Under the pieces are notes generated by a model. The model searched no databases, had not been told where the DNA came from, and saw nothing but the letters and a program-made list of their open reading frames with translations. Both the position numbers and the translations under genes were made by a program. Shown in pieces: positions 43,001-52,421 of a stretch of 64,000 nucleotides of DNA. Positions within the stretch are counted from its first letter, which is position 1. Each line of letters begins with the position of its first letter. The DNA is from Colletes latitarsis. Taxonomy: Eukaryota > Arthropoda > Insecta > Hymenoptera > Colletidae. The DNA is taken from assembly GCF_051014445.1 (NCBI RefSeq), contig NW_027488365.1, forward strand, positions 2,480,001-2,544,000. Direction: 5' to 3'.

Positions 43001-46000
43001 TATAGGTTAGGCCGGGGATTTTCACTCATCAGACTCATACTTTCGCATTCTTCACATACTTGTTGAACGGATCCTGGGTTTTTGCTGGTTTGGATCACGT
43101 AGTAATGTGGTACCACAATGAAACATTCAATTAAACCTGGTCTTGATAAATATTTTAGAGGATAACGCATGTTAGGTCTGGGTTAGGTCTAGGATTTGCC
43201 CTCATCAGGCTCATACTTTCGCATATTTCTCATACTTCATGGCTGGATCCTGGGCTATTTCTGGATTGGATCACGTAGTAATGTGGTACCACACTGAAAC
43301 AGTCAATTAAACCTGGTTTTGATGAATATTTTAGAGAATAATTCATGTTAGGTCTAGGTTAGGCCTGGGATTTGCTCTCATCAGGCTCATTCTTTCGCAT
43401 ATTTCTCATACTAGATGGCTAGATCCTCGGCTTTTTCTGGATTGCATCACGTAGTAATGAAGTACAACACTGAAACACTCAATTAAACCTGGTTTCGATC
43501 AATATTATTGAGGATAACGCATGTTAGGTCCAGGTTAGGCCTGGGATTTTCAATCATCAGACTCATACTTTCGCATTCTTCACATACTTGTTGAACGGAT
43601 CTTGGGTTTTTCCTGGTGTGGATCACGTAATAATGTGGTACCACACTGAAACAATCAATTAAACCTGATCTCGATACATATTTTAGAGGATAACGCATGT
43701 TAGGTCTGGATTAGGTCTAGGATTTGCCCTCATCAGGCGCATACTTTCGCATATTTCTCATACTTCATGGCTGGATCCTGGGCTATTTCTGGATTGGAGC
43801 ACGTTGTAATGTGGTACCACACTGAAACAGTCCATTAAACCTGGTTTGGATCAATATTCTTGAGGATAACGCATGTTAGGTCTAGGTTAGGCCGGGGATT
43901 TTCACTCATCAGACTCATACTTTCGCATTCTTCACATACTTGTTGAACGGATCCTGGGTTTTTGCTGGTTTGGATCACGTAGTAATGTGGTACCACAATG
44001 AAACATTCAATTAAACCTGGTCTTGATAAATATTTTAGAGGATAACGCATGTTAGGTCTGGGTTAGGTCTAGGATTTGCCCTCATCAGACTCATACTTTC
44101 GCATTCTTCACATACTTGTTGGACGGATCCTGGGCTATTTCTGGATTGGAGCACGTAGTAATGTGGTACCACACTGAAACAGTCCATTAAACAAGGTTTC
44201 GATCAATATTTTTGAGGATAACGCATGTTAGGTCTAGGTTAGGCCTGGGATTTTCACTCATCATACTCATACTTTCGCATTCTTCTCATACTTGTTGGAC
44301 GGATCCTGGGTTTTTTCTGGTTTGGATCACGTAGTAATGTGGGACCACACAGGAGCAATCAATTAATCCTGGTCTTGATAAATATTTTAGTGGATAACGC
44401 ATGTTAGGTCTGGGTTAGGTCTAGGATTTGCCCTCGTCAGGTTCATACTTCAGATATTTCTCATACTTCATGGCTAGATCCTGGGCTATTTCTGGATTGT
44501 ATCACATAGTAATGTGGTACCACACAGAAACAGTCAATTAAACCTGGTTTCGATCAATATTTTAGTGGATAACGCAAGTTAGGTCTGGGATAGGTCTGGG
44601 ATTTGCCCTCATCAGGCTCATACTTTCGCGTTTTTCACATACTTGTTGAACAGATCCTGGGTTTTTTCTGGTTTGGGTCACGTAATAGTGTGGTACCACA
44701 CTGAAACAGTCGATTAAACGTGGTTTCGATCAATATTTTTGAGGATAACGCATGTTAGGTCTAGGTTAGGCCGGGGATTTTCACTCATCAGACTCATACT
44801 TTCGCATTCTTCACATACTTGTTGAACGGATCCTGGGTTTTTGCTGGTTTGGATCACGTAGTAATGTGGTACCACACTGAAACATTCAATCAAACCTGGT
44901 CTTGATAAATATTTTACAGGATAACGCATGTTAGGTCTGGGTTAGGTCTAGGATTTGCCCTCATCAGGCTCATACTTTCGCATATTTCTCATACTTCATG
45001 GCTAGATCCTGGGCTGTTTCTGGATTGTATCACGTAGTAATGTGGTACCACGCTGAAACAGTCAATTAAACCTGGTTTCGATCAATATTTTAGAGGATAA
45101 CGGAAGTTAGGTCTGGCATAGGTCTGGGATTCGCCCTGATCAGGCTCATACTTTCGCGGTTTTCACATACTTGTTGAACAGATCCTGGGCTTTTTCTGGT
45201 TTGGATCACGTAGTAATGTGGTACCACACTGAAACAGTCAATTAGACCTGGTTTCGATCAATATTTTAGAGAATAATTCATGTTAGGTCTAGGTTAGGTC
45301 TGGGATTTGCTCTCATCAGGCTCATTCTTTCGCATATTTCTCAAACTTGATGGCTAGATCCTGGGCTTTTTCTGGATTGCATCACGTAGTATTGTGGGAC
45401 CACACTGAAACAGTCAATTAAACCTGGTTTCGATCAATATATTAGAGAATAATTCAAGTTAGGTCTAGGTTAGGTCTGGGATTTGCTCTCATCAGGCTCA
45501 TTCTTTCGCATATTTCTTATACTTGATGGCTAGATCCTGGGCTTTTTCTGGATTGCATCACGTAGTAATGAAGTACAACACTGAAACAGTCAATTAAACC
45601 TGGTTTCCATCAATATCTTAGAGAACAACGCAAGTTAGGTCTGGGATAGGTCTGGGATTTGCCCACATCAGGCTCATACTTTCGCGTTTTTCACATACTT
45701 GTTGAACGGATCCTGGGTGTTCTCTGGTTTGGATCACGAAGTAATGTGGGACCACACTGAAACAATCAATTAAACCTGGTCTTGATAAATATTTTAGAGG
45801 ATAACGCATGTTAGGTCTGGGATAGGTCTGGGATTTGCCCTCATCAGGCTCATACTTTCGCGTTTTTCACATACTTGTTGAACAGATCCCGGGTTTTTTC
45901 TGGATTGGGTCACGTAGTAGTGTGGTACCACACTGAAACAGTCGATTAAACCTGGTTTCGATCAATATTTATGAGGATAACGCATATTAGGTCTAGGTTA

Positions 46001-49000
46001 GTCCTGGGATTTTCACTCATCAGACTCATACTTTCGCATTCTTCACATACTTGTTGAACGGATCCTGGGTTTTTACTGGTTTGGATCACGTAGTAGTGTG
46101 GTACCACACTGAAACATTCAATTAAACCTGGTCTTGATAAATATTTTAGAGGATAACGCATGTTAGGTCTGGGATAGGTCTAGGATTTGCCCTCATCAGG
46201 CTCATACTTTCGCATATTTCTCATACTTCATGGCTGGATCCTGGGCTATTTCTGGATTGGATCACGTAGTAATGTGGGACCACACTGAAACAATCAATTG
46301 AACCTGGTCCTGATAAATATTTTGGAGGATAGCGCATGTTAGGTCTGGGATAGGTCTGGGATTTGCCCTCATCAGGCTCATACTTTCGCATTCTTCACAT
46401 ACTTGTTGAACTGATCCTGGGTTTTTTCTGGTTTGGATCACGTAGTAATGTGGTACCACACTGAAACGGTCAATTAAACCTGGTTTCGATCAATATTTTA
46501 GAGGATAGCGCAAGTTAGGTCTGGGATAGGTCTGGGATTTGACCTCATCAGACTCATACTTACCACACTTCACATACTCCTTGAACAGATCCTGAGTTAT
46601 TTTCTGGTTTGGATCACATAGTAATGTGGTACCAAACTGAAACAGTCGATTAAACCAGGTTTCGATCAATATTTTGGAGGATAACGCATGTTGGGTCTAG
46701 GTTAGGCCTGGGATTTGCCCTCATCAGGCTCATACTTTCGCATATTTCGCATACTTCATGGCTAGATCCTGGGCTATTTCTGGATTGGATCACGTAGTAA
46801 AGTGGTACCACACTGAAACAGTCAATGAAACCTGGATTCCATCAATATTTTAGAGGATAACGCATGTTAGGTCTAGGTTAGGTCTGGGATTTTCACTCAT
46901 CAGACTCATACTTTCGCATTCTTCACATACTTGTTGAACTGATCCTGGGTTTTTTCTGGTTTGGATCACGTAGTAATGTGGGACCACACTGAAACAATCA
47001 ATTAAACCTGATCTTGATAAATATTTTAGAGGATAACGCATGTTAGGTCTGGGTTAGGTCTAGGATTTGCCCTCATCAGGCTCATACTTTCGCATATTTC
47101 TCATACTTCATGGCTAGATCCTGGGCTGTTTCTGGATTGGATCACGTAGTAATGTGGTACCACGCTGAAACAGTCAATTAAACCTGGTTTCGATCAATAT
47201 TTTAGAGGATAACGCAAGTTAGGTCTGGGATAGGTCTAGGATTTGCCCTCATCAGGCTCTTACTTTCGCATATTTCTCATACTTCATGGCTAGATCCTGG
47301 GCTATTTCTGGTTTGGATCACGTAGTAATGTGGAACCACACTGAAACAGTCCATTAAACCTGGTTTCGATCAATATTTTAGAGGATAACGCATGTTAGGT
47401 CTAGGTTAGGTCTGGGATTTGCTGTCATCAGGCTCATTCTTTCGCATATTTCTCATACTTCATGGCTAGATCCTGGGCTTTTTCTGGATTGCATCACGTA
47501 GTAAAGTGGTACCACACTGAAACATTCAATGAAACCTGGTTTCGATCAATATTTTAGAGGATAACGCATGTTAGGTCTAGGTTAGGCCTGGGATTTTCAC
47601 TCATCAGACTCATACTTTCGCATTCTTCACATACTTGTTGAACGGATCCTGGGTTTTTTCTGGTTTGGATCACGTAGTAATGTGGGACCACACTGAAACA
47701 TTCAATGAAACCTGGACTGGATAAATATTTTAGAGGATAACGCATCTTACGTCTGGGTTAGGCCTAAGATTTGCCCTCATCAGGCCACACTGTTTAGCGT
47801 TTTTCACATACTTGTTGAACAGATCCTGGGCTATTTCTGGTTTGGATCACGAAGTAGTGTGGTACCACACTGAAACAGTCCATTAAACCTGGTTTTGATC
47901 AATATTTTAGAGAATAATTCATGTTAGGTCTAGGTTAGGTCAGGGATTTGCTCTCATCAGGCTCATTCTTTCGCATATTTCTCATACTTGATGGCTAGAT
48001 CCTGGGCTTTTTCTGGATTGCATCACGTAGTAATGAAGTACAACACTGAAACAGTCAATTAAACCTGGTTTCGATCAATATTTTAGAGAATAATTCATGT
48101 TAGGTCTAGGTTAGGTCTGGGATTTGCACTCATCAGGCTCATTCTTTCGCATATTTCTCATACTTGATGGCTAGATCCTGGGCTTTTTCTGGATTGCATC
48201 ACGTAGTAATGAAGTACAACACTGAAACAGTCAATTGAACCTGGTTTCGATCAATATTTTAGAGAATAATTCATGTTAGGTCTAGGTTAGGTCTGGGATT
48301 TGCCCTCATCAGGCTCATACTTTCGCATATTTCTCATACTTCATGGGTAGATCCTGGGCTGTTTCTGGATTGGATCACGTAGTAATGTGGTACCACACTG
48401 AAACAGTCAAATAAACCTGGTTCTGATCAATATTTTAGAGAATAACTCATGTTATGTCTAGGTTAGGTCAGGGATTTGCTCCCATCAGGCTCATTCTTTC
48501 GCATATTTCTCATACTTGATGGCTAGATCCTGTGCTTTTTCTGGATTGCATCACGTAGTAATGAAGTACAACACTGAAACAGTCAATTAAACCTGGTTTC
48601 GATCAATATTTTAGAGAATAATTCATGTTAGGTCTAGGTTATGTCTGGCATTTGCTCTCATCAGGTTCATTCTTTCGCATATTTCTCATACTTGATGGCT
48701 AGATCCTGGGCTTTTTCTGGATTGCATCACGTAGTAATGAAGTACAACACTGAAACAGTCAATTAAACCTGGTTTCCATCAATATTCTAGAGGACAACGC
48801 ATGTTAGGTCTAGGTTAGGCCTGGGATTTTCACTCATCAGACTCATACTTTCGCATTCTTCACATACTTGTTGAACGGATCCTGGGTTTTTTTCTGGTTT
48901 GGATCACGTAGTAATGTGGGACCACACTGAAACAGTCAATTAAACCTGGTTTCCATCAATATTTTAGAGAATAATTCATGTTAGGTCTAGGTCAGGTCTG

Positions 49001-50589
49001 GGATTTGCTCTCATCAGGCTCATTCTTTCGCATATTTCTCATACTTGATGGCTAGATCCTGGGCTTTTTCTGGATTGCATCACGTAGTAATGAAGTATAA
49101 CACTGAAACAGTCAATTAAACCAGGTTTCCATCAATATCTTAGAGGACAACGCAAGTTAGGTCTGGGATATGTCTGGGATTTGCCCTCATCAGGCTCATA
49201 CTTTCGCGTTTTTCACATACCTGTTGAACAGATCCTGGGTTTTTTCTGGTTTGGATCACGCAGTAGTGAGGTACCACGCTGAAACAGTCCATTAAACCTG
49301 GTTTGGATCAATATTTTAGAGGATAACGCATGTAAGGTCTAGGTTAGGCCTGGGATTTTCACTCATCAGACTCATACTTTCGCATTCTTCACATACTTGT
49401 TGAACGGATCCTGGGTTATTTCTGGTTTGGATCACGTAGTAATGTGGGACCACACTGAAACAGTCCATTAAACCTGGTTTCGCTCAATATTTTAGAGGAT
49501 AACGCATGTAAGGTCTAGGTTAGGTCTGGGATTTGCTCTCATCAGGCTCACAGTTTAGCGCTTTTCACATACTTGTTGAACAGATCCTGGGCTATTTCTG
49601 GATTGGATCACGTAGTAAAGTGGTACCACACTGAAACATTCAATGAAACCTGGTCTGGATAAATATTTTAGTGGATAACGCATCTTAGGTCTGGGTTAGG
49701 TCTAAGATTTGCCCTCATCAGGCTCACAGTTTAGCGTTTTTCTCATACTTGTTGAACAGATCCTGGGTTTTTTCTGGTTTGGATCACGTAGTAGTGTGGT
49801 ACCACGCTGAAACAGACCATTAAACCTGGTTTGGATCAATATTTTAGAGAATAATTCATGTTAGGTCTAGGTTAGGTCTGGGATTTGCTCTCATCAGGCT
49901 CATTCTTTCGCGTTTTTCACATACTTGTTGAACAGATCCTGGGTTTTTTCTGGTTTGGATCACGAAGTAGTGTGGTACCACACTGAAACAGTCCATTAAA
50001 CCTGGTTTCGCTCAATATTTTAGAAGATAACGCATGTTAGGTCTAGGTTAGGTCTGGGATTTGCTCTCATAAGGCTCATTCTTTCGCATATTTCTCATAC
50101 TTGATGGCTAGATCCTGGGCTTTTTCTGGATTGCATCACGTAGTAATGTAGTACCACACTGAAACAGTCAATGAAACCTGGTTTCCATCAATATTTTAGA
50201 GGACAACGCAAGTTGGGTCTAGGTAAGTCCTGAGATTTTCACTGATCAGACTCATACTTTCGCATTCTTCACATACTTGTTGAACGGATCCTGGGTTTTT
50301 TCTGGTTTTGGTCACGCAGTAATGAGGTACCACAATGAAACATTCAATTAAACCTGGTCTTGATAAAAATTTTACAGAATAACGCATGTTAGGTCTGGGT
50401 TAGGTCTAGGATTTGCCCTCATCAGGCTCATACTTTCGCATATTTCTCATACTTCATGGCTAGATCCTGGGCTTTTTCTGGATTGCATCACGTAGTAATG
50501 AAGTACAACACTGAAACAGTCAATTAAAACTGGTTTCGATCAATATTTTAGAGAATAATTCATGTTAGGTCTAGGTTAGGTCTGGGATT

Positions 50590-51103
50590 TGCTCTCATCA
50601 GGCTCATTCTTTCGCATATTTCTCATACTTGATGGCTAGATCCTGGGCTTTTTCTGGATTGCATCACGTAGTAATGAAGTACAACACTGAAACAGTCAAT
50701 TAAACCTTGTTTCCATCAATATTTTAGAGGACAACGCATGTTAGGTCTAGGTTAGGCCTGGGATTTGCCCTCATCAGGGTCATACTGTCGCAGTTTTAAC
50801 ATACTTGTTGAACGGATCCTGGGATTTTTCTGGTTTGGTTCACGTAGTAATGTGGTACCACACTGAAACATTCAATTACACCTGGTCTTGATAAATATTT
50901 TAGAGGATAACGCATGTTAGGTTTGGGTTAGGTCTAGGATTTGCCCTCATCAGGCTCATACTTTCGCATATTTCTCATACTTCATGGCTAGATCCTGGGC
51001 TGTTTCTGGATTGTACCACGTAGTAATGTGGTACCACGCTGAAACAGTCGATTAAACCTGGTTTCGATCAATATTTTAGATGATAACGCAAGTTAAGTCT
51101 GGG
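50590..51103. repeat. Left flank of the insertion, duplicated at 63037-63550
   Basis: This flank matches 63037-63550 at a constant +12447 with very few differences (for example gaaacagtcg against gaagcagtcg near 51045/63492). Together with 56145-56600, which matches from 63539 to the window end, it shows that the segment carrying the element has an unoccupied paralogue. Subtracting the element and one target copy leaves a spacing of about 7394 bp, or 42 monomers. Confidence 0.85.
51090..51103 (+). repeat. Target-site duplication, left copy
   Basis: aagttaagtctggg precedes the element. The same 14 bases follow the poly(A) at 56143-56156; the first two A's overlap the tail, so the certain length is 12-14 bp. 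The site falls in the monomer's telomere-like block (ttaagtctggg, one base from TTAGGTCTGGG). Confidence 0.92.
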
Positions 51104-51105
51104 GT

Positions 51106-52419
51106 AAGCGGAGTGCGGCGGCAGTGGTGCGGGGCACCGCGGGCCCCTCCACCCGCACTCCGCCCGTGAAGAAGTCCCCGTCCTCCTCAGAAGACGATCT
51201 TCTGAGGAGGATTGGGGACATGATTGATGGCAAGCTGGCCGCCTTCCGGGAGGAGCTCCTCGCCGGAAGAGCGGTCAGCAGGAAGGCGGTGCCTCCCCGA
51301 CCTGTTCCGGTACAGTCGGGGAAGGCAAAGAAGGGCGGAGTGAAGGCTCCGCCCAGCGTTGCGGCACCAGGGCCCCGGGTCGCGACCCCCAAGGAGGGTG
51401 GTGTACCCGTGGTCGCGGTGGTCGCGTCCTCCACGGCACCCTCCCAAGGGGGGGTGGCGTGGAGTGAGGTGGTGGGGCGGAAGGCGAAGCGGGCGGCGAG
51501 GAAGGCCTCGCAACCGCAGCCTCCGCCTCCGCCGCCGGCGGCCAAGGTAAAGGCCGCGAAGGTCGGGAAGGCACGACCAGGTCGTCCCCCAAAAACGGCA
51601 GCGGTGACGCTGACCGTTGCGCAGGGGGGCGACCTGACCCTCGCGGAGGCGATGCGGCTCGCCAGGGAGAATATCTCCCTGGAAGAGCTGGGCATCGCCT
51701 CCGTGAGGGCGAAGAGGGCCGTGACCGGGGGTCTCTTGTTGGAGATCCCCGGTGCAGAAGGCGGCGCGAAGGCGGATCGTCTCGCCCAGAGGCTCCGGGA
51801 GCAGCTGGGCGAGCGAGGTGTCCGGGTCGCCCGGCCCACGAAGCGCACGGAGATGCGCGTTTGTGGGCTGGACGACTGGGTCAGCGCACAGGATGTGTCC
51901 CGTGCTCTTGCGAGGGCGGGGGACTGTCCTGTGGAGGACCTGCGGATCGGAGAGATCCGCAGGTCGCCCTCCGGCCTCGGGTCGGTGTGGGCCCGGTGCC
52001 CCCTCTCCGCCGCCCGTAAGGTGGCGGAATCCGGGAGGGTGTTGGTGGGGTGGGTTTCGGCGCGGGTGGAAATCCTCGCGCCGCGCCCGCTCCAGTGTCA
52101 CCGCTGCCTCGAATTGGGGCACGTGAGGCAGTGGTGCACCTCCCCGGTGGACCGCAGCGGTCAGTGTTACCGCTGCGGTGCCAAAGAGCACCGTGCGAGC
52201 CAGTGCTCGGCGGCCCCCCACTGCCCGCTGTGTGCGGACATGGGGAGGCCAGCCGATCACAGGGTGGGGAGCAAGAAGTGCTCCCCCCCCTCACGGAAGG
52301 AGAGGAAGAGGCGGGCTGCACCGGCTCTGGTGCCGAGGGCGGTGGCATCGTCCTCCATGGAGGTGGACGGTGCTACGGGGACGGACGGCCGGGAGGAGGC
52401 TGGCGCGGCCATTAATTAA
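51106..52419 (+). CDS. ORF1, Gag-like zinc-knuckle protein (5' end missing)
   Basis: The frame is open from the element's first codons to TAA at 52417-52419. No ATG occurs before 51220; the nearest upstream stop (51094) lies in the satellite. The visible protein is about 437 aa, or 399 aa from the first ATG. Numbering from the GTG at 51124: an acidic/Ser start, a Lys/Ala/Pro-rich low-complexity stretch (about 50-160) with a run of six prolines, a folded middle (about 165-320), then three zinc knuckles: CX2CX4HX4C (C325, C328, H333, C338), CX2CX4HX4C (C348, C351, H356, C361) and CX2CX8HX6C (C367, C370, H379, C386). A basic KERKRR motif follows. R1-clade ORF1 proteins bind element RNA and form the RNP; in TRAS/SART they also help target telomeres. 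The gene reads straight into ORF2 through UAAUG. The missing N-terminus makes this copy probably unable to supply full ORF1p. Confidence 0.9.
   Translation, partial: KRSAAAVVRGTAGPSTRTPPVKKSPSSSEDDLLRRIGDMIDGKLAAFREELLAGRAVSRKAVPPRPVPVQSGKAKKGGVKAPPSVAAPGPRVATPKEGGVPVVAVVASSTAPSQGGVAWSEVVGRKAKRAARKASQPQPPPPPPAAKVKAAKVGKARPGRPPKTAAVTLTVAQGGDLTLAEAMRLARENISLEELGIASVRAKRAVTGGLLLEIPGAEGGAKADRLAQRLREQLGERGVRVARPTKRTEMRVCGLDDWVSAQDVSRALARAGDCPVEDLRIGEIRRSPSGLGSVWARCPLSAARKVAESGRVLVGWVSARVEILAPRPLQCHRCLELGHVRQWCTSPVDRSGQCYRCGAKEHRASQCSAAPHCPLCADMGRPADHRVGSKKCSPPSRKERKRRAAPALVPRAVASSSMEVDGATGTDGREEAGAAIN
51181..51211 (+). other. Perfect 14-bp hairpin in ORF1
   Basis: tcctcctcagaaga (51181-51194) is the exact reverse complement of 51198-51211, with a 3-nt loop (cga). 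It lies near the 5' end of the element within the ORF1 frame. It is one of a series of such stems (see findings). Confidence 0.88.
51662..51682 (+). other. Perfect 9-bp hairpin in ORF1
   Basis: ccagggaga (51662-51670) pairs with tctccctgg (51674-51682) across a 3-nt loop (ata). It is coding throughout. Confidence 0.8.
51937..51965 (+). other. Perfect 12-bp hairpin in ORF1
   Basis: gacctgcggatc (51937-51948) pairs with gatccgcaggtc (51954-51965), loop ggaga. It is coding in both arms, in the middle domain before the zinc knuckles. Confidence 0.88.
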
Positions 52420-52421
52420 TG
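52410..52421 (+). promoter_or_regulatory. UAAUG stop-start junction of ORF1/ORF2 within a 12-bp palindrome
   Basis: The ORF1 stop TAA (52417-52419) and the ORF2 start ATG (52419-52421) share one A. This is the arrangement shown for SART1 to allow termination-reinitiation translation of ORF2. The 12 bases CATTAATTAATG that contain it are a perfect palindrome and form an A+T-rich island in very G+C-rich surroundings. Confidence 0.85.

Larger units (their letters stand above)
1..51103. repeat. 176-bp satellite array, left arm
   Basis: This is a continuous head-to-tail array of about 290 monomers of about 176 bp. A typical monomer reads, in order: a dyad block (gtagtaatgtggtaccacac), a linker (gaaacagtcaattaaacc), an A/T stretch (gatcaatattttagagg), a block of two TTAGG-containing 11-mers, a gccctcatcaggctcatac block, and a variable tail of about 50 bp. 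There are three common tail classes: cttcatggctagatcctggg, cttgttgaacagatcctggg and catgttgacctgatcgaggg. Because 176 is not a multiple of 3, the reading frame shifts in each monomer and no long ORF crosses the array. Short antisense ORFs of 63-92 codons recur but look like a by-product. The role is unknown; centromeric, pericentromeric or subtelomeric heterochromatin is the usual setting for such arrays. No host gene is seen anywhere in this arm. Confidence 0.97.
42406..51103. repeat. More diverged satellite left of the retrotransposon
   Basis: The monomers keep the 176-bp period but vary more from copy to copy, and I find no multi-kilobase near-identical partner in the window apart from the last 500 bp (see 50590-51103). 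The gaagtacaacac class with the tail cttgatggctagatcctggg becomes frequent from about 47.9 kb, and the cacagtttagcg variant appears at 49.5-49.7 kb. No gene is seen. Confidence 0.7.

Noticed and set aside
1139..50387. Dozens of minus-strand ORFs of 63-92 codons with nearly the same protein (starting MRYPLKYLSRPGLI), and one plus-strand ORF at 7649
   Set aside because: They are the satellite read in one antisense frame. Their lengths follow from the 176-bp period and its frame shift, their ends fall at the same monomer positions, and variants differ by substitutions and frame changes without sign of protein conservation. They are not called as genes, although transcription of the satellite is possible.
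1..51103. CRISPR-like array (regular direct repeats)
   Set aside because: The whole 176-bp unit repeats with mild divergence; there are no unique spacers and no cas genes. It is eukaryotic satellite DNA.
51124..51126. GTG as the ORF1 start
   Set aside because: GTG starts are a bacterial rule. In this eukaryotic element the frame is simply open to the 5' junction, so the true start is taken to be lost.
51093..52348. Long overlapping ORFs on the minus strand and in other frames of ORF1 (251, 357, 155, 124 codons and others)
   Set aside because: Very G+C-rich coding DNA has few stops in any frame. These lack recognisable motifs, while ORF1 has three zinc knuckles in the correct order.
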